Assembly (NCBI RefSeq): GCF_965198245.1
Contig: NZ_OZ240249.1
Location: 1,302,001-1,366,000 of the forward strand
Source of the DNA: Poriferisodalis sp965198245
GTDB taxonomy: Bacteria > Actinomycetota > Acidimicrobiia > Acidimicrobiales > Poriferisodalaceae
DNA: 64,000 bases
Direction of reading: 5' to 3'
Shown piece after piece: positions 8,015 through 14,143 of the stretch (the first letter of the stretch is position 1; each line of letters begins with the position of its first letter). The notes beneath the pieces were generated by a model. It was not told the origin of the DNA. It ran no database searches and saw only the letters and a program-made list of their open reading frames with translations. The position numbers and the translations under genes were made by a program.

Positions 8015-8881
8015 ATGGCGAGATCAGCCGCTGCCAAGAAAGTCGCCAAAGCGGCGAGCGCCGGCGGAAGCGGCAGAGGCTTCCGCCCGCGGCGCGACCT
8101 GCTGTTCCCGGCGGCGATGCTCCTCGTCGTCATTCTGGGCGTCGTATTGATCCTGGTAGCCCGAATTGAGCGGTCCGAGAATGCCCCCGCTGGTCCTCCG
8201 CGCCTGGGCGATCACTGGCACTCGCTTTATGCCATCTACGACTGCGACGATTTCATCCTCGACCTCTATCCCAACGACGTCGATGACCTGTCAGGCATTC
8301 ACACTCACGGCGACGGGCTCATTCACATTCATCCATTTCATACTGGCGTGACGGGGCAGTTCGCCACCGTTGGATCGTTCATGGGTGAGATCGAGTTCGA
8401 GTTGGACGACTCGAAGATCGAGTTGCCCGACGGCACGATTCTCGACGAATCTGGCGAGGGGTGTGCCTCGCCTGATCCCGACAGCGACGATCCCGACATT
8501 GCTGAACCGGGCGCGGAGCTCCGCATCATGCGCTGGGAGACGTTGCAGGCCACCAAGGCGCTGGCTTTCACAGAGGACCTGCGAGACGTGCGCTTCTTGG
8601 GCGACGGCCAGATCTTCGTGTTCGCCTACGTCCATCCGAGCGTCGAAAACGCCGACGTTCCGCGACCCGACGACGCGTTCCTCCGCTCCTACTTGAACCT
8701 GCCACCTGAGGATCAGCCGCTCGTAGATGGATCGACCGAAGAGGGGCCGGTGCTGGACGACGGAGGCGGGAGCGAGCCGGTCGAAGGCGACCTGCCGGTC
8801 ACGTCTGAACCCAATGAGACTGTCGAGCCCGGCACCGACGAGAACTCGATGGGCGGCGAGCCGGCTGCCGCGACACCCTGA
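8015..8881 (+). CDS. Membrane-anchored His-rich conserved hypothetical protein
   Basis: A 288-residue protein with a basic N-terminus (about 30 residues), one transmembrane segment (LLFPAAMLLVVILGVVLILV, roughly residues 31-50) and a probably extracytoplasmic domain. The outer domain begins GDHWHSLYAIYDCDD and has a clustered histidine motif GIHTHGDGLIHIHPF that could bind a metal; a YVHP segment lies further on. The last 60 residues are acidic, Pro/Gly-rich and probably unstructured. I have the impression of similar unnamed proteins in related actinobacteria but no known function. ATG 8015 is preferred to a TTG at 8003. It sits 23 bases before the nucleotidyltransferase gene in the envelope-polysaccharide run, so a role in envelope assembly is possible but unproven. 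Confidence 0.7.
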   Translation: MARSAAAKKVAKAASAGGSGRGFRPRRDLLFPAAMLLVVILGVVLILVARIERSENAPAGPPRLGDHWHSLYAIYDCDDFILDLYPNDVDDLSGIHTHGDGLIHIHPFHTGVTGQFATVGSFMGEIEFELDDSKIELPDGTILDESGEGCASPDPDSDDPDIAEPGAELRIMRWETLQATKALAFTEDLRDVRFLGDGQIFVFAYVHPSVENADVPRPDDAFLRSYLNLPPEDQPLVDGSTEEGPVLDDGGGSEPVEGDLPVTSEPNETVEPGTDENSMGGEPAAATP

Positions 8882-8904
8882 GGGCCAGCACCGGGGACCT
8901 CGAG

Positions 8905-9936
8905 ATGAAGGCGATCCTGTTGCTGGGAGGCTCGGGCACCCGGCTGCGGCCGCTGACCAACGACACTCCGAAACAGATGCTGCCTGTGTGCGGGCGTCCG
9001 ATGATCGAGTGGGTCTGCGAGCATCTCAGCCAACACGGTGTGAACGAAGTGGTGCTCTCGCTGGGCTACCGAGCCGAGGCGTTCACCAAGGCGTACCCGC
9101 AGGGGCGCATCGGCCGGCTGGCGTATGAGGTGGCGGTCGAGCCGGAACCGCGGGGCACTGCGGGAGCGGTGCGGTTTGCCGCGGAGGCCAGCGGCATCAC
9201 CGGATCGTTCTTGGTGCTCAACGGGGACGTGCTCACCGACCTCGACGTCGGGGCCCTCGCGAGCTTTCATGAGAGCTCGGCTGCGGAAGCGACCATTGCG
9301 CTGCAGCCGGTTGCCGACCCCACGCCCTATGGCCTGGTCGTGGCCGATCCATCGGGCCGGGTGCTGTCGTTCTCGGAAAAGCCCGAACCCGGAGTCACCC
9401 AAACAGCACTGCCGCGTGGCGAACAGCCCACCATCAGCGCCGGCACCTACGTGCTCACCCCAGCGGTGCTCGATCGCATCGCGCCCGACCGGCCCGTCTC
9501 CATCGAGCGAGAGGTCTTCGGACAGCTCGTCGCAGACGGGACGCTGGCGGCGCTGGTCTCAGATACCTACTGGCTCGACACGGGCACGCCGCAGCAGTAT
9601 CTGGCAGCCAATCTCGACATCCTCGACGGCCGGCGTGCCGGTGCCAGAGTGGTCGACGCCAGCACGGTGGCGTCTGGGAGCATCCATCCCGATGCGCGCA
9701 TCCGAACGTCGGTCATTGGCAGCGGATGCGAAATCGGACCCGACGCCGTCGTGCTGCGATCAGTAGTGGGGGACGGCTGCCGCCTCGCCGCCGGTGCTGT
9801 CGTGATCGACTCGGTGCTCGGCACAGGCGCGGTCGTAGGCGTCGGCGCGGTGCTCTCCGAGTTCTCGGTGCTCGGCAGCGGCGAGCAAGTCGCCCCGGGC
9901 GCAGTACTGCGAGCACAGCGCCAGCCGCCCGCCTGA
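8905..9936 (+). CDS. Sugar-1-phosphate nucleotidyltransferase (mannose-1-phosphate guanylyltransferase-like)
   Basis: A 343-residue NTP-transferase. The N-terminal Rossmann-like domain carries GGSGTRLRPLT followed by PKQMLPVCGRPMIEW, then VLNGDVLTDLD (metal-binding Asp), SFSEKP and DTGTPQQYL. These are hallmarks of enzymes that join a sugar-1-phosphate to an NTP. The C-terminal 95 residues are a left-handed beta-helix of hexapeptide repeats (for example IGPDAVVLRSVVG), as in GDP-mannose pyrophosphorylases and related enzymes. Nucleotide and sugar specificity cannot be settled by eye; GDP-mannose or dTDP-glucose are the main candidates. ATG 8905 sits downstream of GGGGACCTCGAG. It ends the envelope-polymer gene run; the next gene belongs to the accessory block. 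Confidence 0.85.
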   Translation: MKAILLLGGSGTRLRPLTNDTPKQMLPVCGRPMIEWVCEHLSQHGVNEVVLSLGYRAEAFTKAYPQGRIGRLAYEVAVEPEPRGTAGAVRFAAEASGITGSFLVLNGDVLTDLDVGALASFHESSAAEATIALQPVADPTPYGLVVADPSGRVLSFSEKPEPGVTQTALPRGEQPTISAGTYVLTPAVLDRIAPDRPVSIEREVFGQLVADGTLAALVSDTYWLDTGTPQQYLAANLDILDGRRAGARVVDASTVASGSIHPDARIRTSVIGSGCEIGPDAVVLRSVVGDGCRLAAGAVVIDSVLGTGAVVGVGAVLSEFSVLGSGEQVAPGAVLRAQRQPPA

Positions 9937-9974
9937 GCATTGGTGCTGAGTAATAAATCGCTGGCTCGGCGTCT

Positions 9975-10457
9975 GGGCGAGAAGTAGCATCGGTCTATGG
10001 ATTGGGGTTCGGTGCCGCCGCTGCTCACTGTGGTCCTGGCGTCGCTCGTTGCTTTGGCGGGCGCTATGTGGGCGGTGCTGAAGGTGATGCGCGTCGAACT
10101 CGCTGAGCGTTTCGATTCCCGCTTCGATGCGGTCGATTCCCGTTTCGATGCGGTCGATTCCCGCTTCGAGGCACTCATAGAGCGTTTCGATGCCCGTTTT
10201 GACGCAGTCGATTCGCGGTTTGACGCAGTCGATTCGCGGTTCGATGCAGTCGATTCGCGGTTCGATGCGGTCGATTCGCGGTTCGATGCCTTGGACAAGC
10301 GTGTCGATGGCGTCGACCGCCGGTTTGATGAGCTCCGGGTCGACTTGCGTGCTCTGACGGAGCGTGTCGATCGGATCGTCGAGGGGATTCCACCGTTGCA
10401 GCCAGCCTAGGAAACGGCTGAACAGTTCGGACCGGGGTGGCGTTGCAGAGCTATGGC
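9975..10457 (+). repeat. Left copy of a long direct repeat flanking the DUF222-HNH gene
   Basis: This stretch matches 12526-12946 almost base for base outside the internal 21-bp repeats, including about 20 bases upstream of the start codon and some 45 bases after the stop (GGAAACGGCTG and on). The copies differ in length by about 63 bp, equal to three 21-bp coding repeats. Confidence 0.8.
9997..10410 (+). CDS. Small membrane protein with RFDAVDS heptad repeats (coiled coil), copy A
   Basis: A 137-residue protein with one N-terminal transmembrane helix (about residues 8-28, PPLLTVVLASLVALAGAMWAV) and a long heptad-repeat region. The unit RFDAVDS recurs about seven times, with related heptads at both ends; Phe and Val at alternating 3-4 spacing give a typical coiled-coil core. 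At DNA level the repeats are near-identical 21-bp units around 10100-10290, prone to slippage. The last 40 residues (KRVDGVDRRFDELRVDL and on) continue the coil and end in EGIPPLQPA. No enzyme motif is visible. A paralogue of 116 residues lies at 12548. It converges with the DUF222-HNH gene 40 bases away. It could be a membrane-tethered oligomerisation or scaffold protein. Confidence 0.75.
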   Translation: MDWGSVPPLLTVVLASLVALAGAMWAVLKVMRVELAERFDSRFDAVDSRFDAVDSRFEALIERFDARFDAVDSRFDAVDSRFDAVDSRFDAVDSRFDALDKRVDGVDRRFDELRVDLRALTERVDRIVEGIPPLQPA

Positions 10458-12163
10458 ATGGGCCCTGGGGGTGAGTCGCCGCGGGCTGCGGTGCTCGATC
10501 CGCCAGCAGCAGGGTCGTGGCGGGCTGCGGTGCTCGATCCGCCTGTAGCGGGGTCGCCGCGGGGTTGGTTGCTCGATCCGCCAGCAGCAGGGTCGTGGCG
10601 GGGTTCGGTGGCCCATTGGCCTGGTGCGGGCAATCGGCGGAGTCGCCGGTTGTTGTTGTGCAGGCTGGTGTGGCAGTCGTCGCATAGGGCGGCGAGGTTG
10701 GTTTCGTCGGTGCTGCCGCCGTCTGTGTGCCATTCGTCGATGTGGTGGTACTCACAGCGGTGCATGGGGGCGCGGCACAGCACGCAGCCGCGGTCGCGTA
10801 TGGCGATGGCGAGCTGTTGTGCGGTGCTGGCGTGGCGGCGGCTGCGTCCGTGCCACAGCACTTGGCCGGGTCCGCCGAAGACGGCGCCGCTGATGCGGGT
10901 GTCGGGTGAGAGATCGTCGAGGATGGCCGGGGGGACCGGTCCTGCGCCGAGCGCTTCGCACAGCCCGTCGGGTCTGGTGCCGTCGATGACGCCGATGTCG
11001 GCGATGATCACGAGCTGGTTGGGCGCCTGAGCAGGCCGCCACCGCCCGATCGAACGACCCGGGGCGCTGTCGCGCACTGTGTCGTCGTCCTCGGCGGTGT
11101 CGCCGCTGCGGTGCGGTGTGTGGGCGGCGTCGTGGGGTGTGTCGGGGGGGCGAGCTGCGGGGTGGGCGAGGGTGGCGAGGGCGTTGCGGTCGGTGAGCAT
11201 CTCGAAGACAGCGTCGGCGAGGCGTTGGGGGTTGTCGCGGATCTGATCGGGTGTGCCGTCGCGTCCGCCGTCGGTGCGCCACAGGGCGTCGCAGTAGTTC
11301 TCGACTGCCTGTTTGACCAACGCGAAGCTGACCGGGTCCAAACGGGCGTTGAGCACCCCCATGCCGGTGCTGTGGTCGATGAACAGCGCAGCGCTGCGCT
11401 GGCGGCGCTGACGGTCCAGCACCGAGCGCACCGCGTCAGGGTCCCAGCGGGCCGCGAACCCCCGCGCGTCGCGGCGCAGCACCTCAGGCGGGACCACCGC
11501 GGCGGCCTCGAGCAGCTCCTCGGCGCCCTCGACCGCTTCGGGGCTGGTGTGGCGGGCGGCGTCGGCGAGCACTTCGGCGTGCTCGGCTGTGAGGTGCCCC
11601 AGAGCGAGGCCGCGTGCGGTGTTGGGCATCTGGGCGATCTGGTGGCTGGTCCGGGCGGTGCGCTTGGCGCTGCGGGCGCTCAACCGGGCGTGCTCGCGCA
11701 GCGCGGTGCGGCCTGATCCCTCGCGGTCTGCCTCCAACGCCGCGGTCGCGGCCAACAGCAATGCCTGGGCGGCCGAGCGCAGCCGCGCGGCCTCGGCCAC
11801 AACCTGGGTGAGCGTGTCGCTGCCAGCACCGCCCAGCGGCACCCCCGCCGCCTCAGACACAGCACGACGAGCCTCGCACAACACCGACAACACCGACCCC
11901 ACCGACCTGATCGGCACAGTTCCGGCGGGCACAGTCCTGCCCGGCACCGCCTCGGCAAGCTCGGTTCCGACCGGCACCGCACCAACAAGCTCAGCCCCAA
12001 CCGGGGAATCCGGCACAGCCGCCGACACAGACTCGGCCCCATGCGCCACGGACTTGACCGGCGGCACTGGCACCGACATCGCCGCCGCAGCGGGGCTGCA
12101 TTCCGGCAGCGGGCCTGACAGCTTTCCGTTCTTCTGATCGCTGCGAATATCCGTGTGCTCCAT
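10451..12163 (-). CDS. DUF222 (13E12 family) protein with C-terminal HNH nuclease motif
   Basis: About 570 residues. A variable Pro/Val-rich N-terminus (to about residue 90) precedes the helical DUF222 region, which includes ARLSARSAKRTARTSHQIAQM, LALGHLTAEHAEVLADAAR and ALFIDHSTGMGVLNARLDP. Near the C-terminus is an HNH-type zinc motif: CVLC, CEYHHIDEWHTDGG, then NLAALCDDCH. The family corresponds to the Mycobacterium tuberculosis REP13E12 proteins, multicopy repeats thought to be mobile or recombination-prone. The tail has three 13-residue repeats containing AAGGSS and is probably disordered. ATG 12163 is chosen; an in-frame GTG lies at 12181. It is flanked by long direct repeats on both sides. 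DNA cleavage is plausible from the HNH motif but undemonstrated for this family in general. Confidence 0.85.
   Translation of the reverse strand: MEHTDIRSDQKNGKLSGPLPECSPAAAAMSVPVPPVKSVAHGAESVSAAVPDSPVGAELVGAVPVGTELAEAVPGRTVPAGTVPIRSVGSVLSVLCEARRAVSEAAGVPLGGAGSDTLTQVVAEAARLRSAAQALLLAATAALEADREGSGRTALREHARLSARSAKRTARTSHQIAQMPNTARGLALGHLTAEHAEVLADAARHTSPEAVEGAEELLEAAAVVPPEVLRRDARGFAARWDPDAVRSVLDRQRRQRSAALFIDHSTGMGVLNARLDPVSFALVKQAVENYCDALWRTDGGRDGTPDQIRDNPQRLADAVFEMLTDRNALATLAHPAARPPDTPHDAAHTPHRSGDTAEDDDTVRDSAPGRSIGRWRPAQAPNQLVIIADIGVIDGTRPDGLCEALGAGPVPPAILDDLSPDTRISGAVFGGPGQVLWHGRSRRHASTAQQLAIAIRDRGCVLCRAPMHRCEYHHIDEWHTDGGSTDETNLAALCDDCHTSLHNNNRRLRRLPAPGQWATEPRHDPAAGGSSNQPRGDPATGGSSTAARHDPAAGGSSTAARGDSPPGPMP
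10483..10599 (-). repeat. Three 39-bp tandem repeats in the DUF222-HNH tail
   Basis: Units start at 10483, 10522 and 10561, with a partial fourth at 10600. Each encodes 13 residues of the low-complexity C-terminal tail, so length changes keep the frame. Confidence 0.75.
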
Positions 12164-12525
12164 GACAAATACCGTAAACACACCGTGTCACATCAAAACT
12201 TCAGAATTGGCCTCACTCAGTGCCGCGTCGTGCAGCGTTGGGGATGTCGCCCCGCGTGCTATTGCGGGGGTTGCGGTGTTGCGGCGCATGGCCGAGTGTG
12301 TTCGTGCGAAGGAGATCAGTGGTGACGAGGACAATCGGCCGTCGAGGGGTGCGCGTCGTTCGTCGGGGTCGCCCGCTGCGCTGCGCCTTCTGCGCTGTGA
12401 GGAGACCGTGTCGTCTTCAGGCAGTGAAGACTCGAAAAAGCCCAACGACCCTGCTGTCGCCCGCGCTGCTGCGGGAACGCTGGGCGTGCGCATGTGCTGC
12501 GGGAAAATCCGCAGTCGCGACGGGA
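12164..12525. other. Intergenic region upstream of both flanking genes, no gene seen
   Basis: The DUF222-HNH gene and the second coiled-coil gene diverge here. Open frames in this stretch have no recognisable similarity and look like GC-driven chance frames. The first 40 bases (12164-12205) are relatively AT-rich and could hold the DUF222-HNH promoter. No structured RNA or inverted repeat stood out. Confidence 0.4.
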
Positions 12526-12946
12526 GGGCGAGAAGCAGCATCGGTCCATGGACTGGGGGTTGGTGCCGCCGCTGCTCACTGTGGTCTTGGCGTCGCTTGT
12601 TGCTTTGGCGGGCGCTATGTGGGCGGTGCTGAAGGTGATGCGCGTCGAACTCGCTGAGCGCTTCGATGCCGGTTTCGATGCGGTCGATTCCCGCTTCGCG
12701 GCACCAATAGCGCGTTTCGATTCCCGCTTTGATGCGGTCGATTCGCGGTTCGATGCGGTCGATTATCGGTTCGATGCCTTGGATAAGCGTGTCGATGGCA
12801 TCGATTCTCGGTTTGATGAAGTCCGGCTCGATATGCGTGCTCTGACGGAGCGTGTTGATCGGATTGTCGAGGGGATACCACCGTTGCAGCCCGCCTAGGA
12901 AACGGCTGGGCAGTTCGGACGTGGGTGGCCTTGCAGCGCTACGGCC
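12526..12946 (+). repeat. Right copy of the long direct repeat flanking the DUF222-HNH gene
   Basis: Counterpart of 9975-10457 in the same orientation. It shares the sequence GCGAGAAG-AGCATCGGT before the start codon, the whole small gene, and the post-stop sequence GGAAACGGCTG--CAGTTCGGAC, then similarity fades near 12946. Confidence 0.8.
12548..12898 (+). CDS. Small membrane protein with RFDAVDS heptad repeats (coiled coil), copy B
   Basis: A 116-residue paralogue of the protein at 9997. The N-terminal membrane helix and the following MRVELAERFD segment are nearly identical. The heptad region is shorter by exactly 21 residues (three heptads) and more diverged, with units such as RFDAGFDAVDSRFAAPIARFD and DYRFDALDKRVDGID. 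The C-terminus EGIPPLQPA is conserved. ATG 12548 aligns with the start of copy A. The reading frame is intact, and most base differences between the copies in the conserved ends look synonymous (for instance in the leader helix), which suggests both copies have been kept under some selection. Function unknown; topology suggests a short periplasm-side or outside N-terminus and a cytoplasmic coil, or the reverse. Confidence 0.72.
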   Translation: MDWGLVPPLLTVVLASLVALAGAMWAVLKVMRVELAERFDAGFDAVDSRFAAPIARFDSRFDAVDSRFDAVDYRFDALDKRVDGIDSRFDEVRLDMRALTERVDRIVEGIPPLQPA

Positions 12947-13135
12947 TGCGCGCTCGCCACAGTCGCAACTCGGTGCTACTGACAACTGTTCAGCGGTCTC
13001 CCAGGCGACACGCATGTTCCGGACCCGGCGCTTGGCAGCAACGCGATGTGCGTATCCGACAACGGCGACGGTCGCGTGTAGGCCTACGCCATGCCATGAC
13101 CGCGTCGCTGCTGTAGCCGGAGTTCGCCGACGCAG

Positions 13136-13600
13136 CTATGCGGCGACCCGCGAGGCCGCGTTCAACAGCGCGCCCAGTACCACTGCCATGTTCGCCCCGA
13201 ACAGCGTCGTCATGATGCCCACAGCCCAGTAGTGGCGATGTCGTGCCGTCCGCAAATCGGCAGCGCGCTGTACTGCGGCTTCTTGGCGGTCCGCGTCGCG
13301 CTGTACTGCGGCTTCTTGGCGGTCCGCGTCGCGCTGTGCCGCCAACGCATCGAACTTGGTGGCGAGCAGTGCCGCGGTTTCCTTGCGGTCCGCGTCGCGC
13401 TGTGCCGCGGCTGCTTTGCGGTCGGCTTCGCGTTGTGCCACCAGTGCGTCGATCTTGATGGCGAGATCGCGCACATCGGCTCGCGTTGCGATGTCGGCCA
13501 GCGGGGCGGGCGCCAGGCACGACATCACGTACTCCGCGAGCGGCTCGTCGGCTTGATCACAGAACCAAGCGTAGAGCCGAGACCGTTCTTGTTCAGACAC
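13136..13600 (-). CDS. Coiled-coil protein with C-terminal membrane helix
   Basis: A 154-residue protein starting at GTG 13600, with a GGGAGGGAG ribosome binding site 8-9 bases upstream on its strand. The N-terminal 50 residues (SEQERSRLYAWFCDQADEPLA, then YVMSCLAPAPLADIATRADV) look like a small conserved domain. Residues about 50-120 form a coiled coil with 11-residue repeats based on AQRDADRQEAAV, encoded by near-perfect 33-bp DNA repeats (13273-13338). The end (HYWAVGIMTTLFGANMAVVLG and on) is a transmembrane helix. The layout, coil then membrane anchor, recalls tail-anchored coiled-coil families such as DUF1640, though I cannot assign it. A decayed copy of its last codons occurs at 38276. 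It is the third membrane-coil protein in this block. Confidence 0.68.
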   Translation of the reverse strand: MSEQERSRLYAWFCDQADEPLAEYVMSCLAPAPLADIATRADVRDLAIKIDALVAQREADRKAAAAQRDADRKETAALLATKFDALAAQRDADRQEAAVQRDADRQEAAVQRAADLRTARHRHYWAVGIMTTLFGANMAVVLGALLNAASRVAA

Positions 13601-13933
13601 AGAAGACACTCCCTCCCATCGTGCCGGCGAGCGTCGCGGTGCGGGCGAGCGTTGCGGTGCCCACGCCGCAGCGCCGCGACGGCGTGCAGGCTCGCTCAGC
13701 GAGAGCGCGAAGCAGCGCCGGCCCAGGCTGCGCCGCTGGCTGCACAGCCGGCCGCGGCTGGGCGCGGCGATCCGCCTGGGACCGTAGCGCCGACCAGCAC
13801 CCCAACAGGCGTCATTTTCCGACGCGGCCAGCCCCGACGGCGCCCCACGGTGCGCCAGGCATGGTGCCTGTTCGGTGAAACGGGCAGGGCCGCTCACACC
13901 GATTCAGCCCAGTTTCAGCGTGCCGATAGTCAA
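13601..13933. other. GC-rich intergenic stretch, no gene seen
   Basis: Between the coiled-coil gene and the candidate promoter of the giant gene. It is Arg/Ala-codon-like and rich in short CGCC and GGCC inverted repeats (for example around 13740-13760), but no reading frame looks like a real protein. It may be decayed coding DNA. Confidence 0.35.
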
Positions 13934-13963
13934 TTACATCGACTCAATACATTCTTGTATGAT
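13934..13963 (+). promoter_or_regulatory. Candidate promoter for the 8040-codon surface protein gene
   Basis: TTACAT (13934-13939) and TATGAT (13958-13963) are separated by 18 bases, a fair match to a sigma-70-type promoter in a locally AT-rich patch. An inverted repeat ATACA-TTCT-TGTAT (13947-13960) overlaps the -10 element and could be an operator. The predicted transcript would have a leader of about 175 bases containing both C tracts. Confidence 0.5.
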
Positions 13964-14039
13964 GCAGGTGCACAAAGCCGGACAGAATGAACTGCGGTCC
14001 TCCGACGTAAGCCCTGAGGGGAGTCGTGATAGTGCTATT

Positions 14040-14131
14040 GACCCCCCCCCCCCCGCAGGATGGGTAGAGGCGCCGTGCTCGCCCGCGAGATTAACCCGCT
14101 GACCCCCCCCCCCCCGCAGGATGGGTAGAGG
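14040..14131 (+). repeat. Duplicated leader element with 13-base C tracts
   Basis: Two copies of an element (14040-14070 and 14101-14131) consist of GA or TTGA, 13 consecutive C residues (14042-14054 and 14103-14115), and GCAGGATGGGTAGAGGC. They are 61 bases apart and lie just before the start of the giant gene. Each contains an ATG preceded by GCAGG; the second opens an 11-codon frame whose TGA overlaps the ATG at 14156. Such tracts are slippage-prone and could change leader spacing or structure. Confidence 0.85.
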
Positions 14132-14143
14132 CCCAACCGTCCA

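Noticed and set aside
10100..10290. Possible CRISPR array because of regular short repeats.
   Set aside because: The 21-bp units are contiguous, without spacers, and encode heptads within an open frame.
12188..13015. A 275-codon minus-strand frame across the second coiled-coil gene.
   Set aside because: It is antisense to the coiled-coil gene and its upstream region; its repeats mirror the heptads of the real gene.
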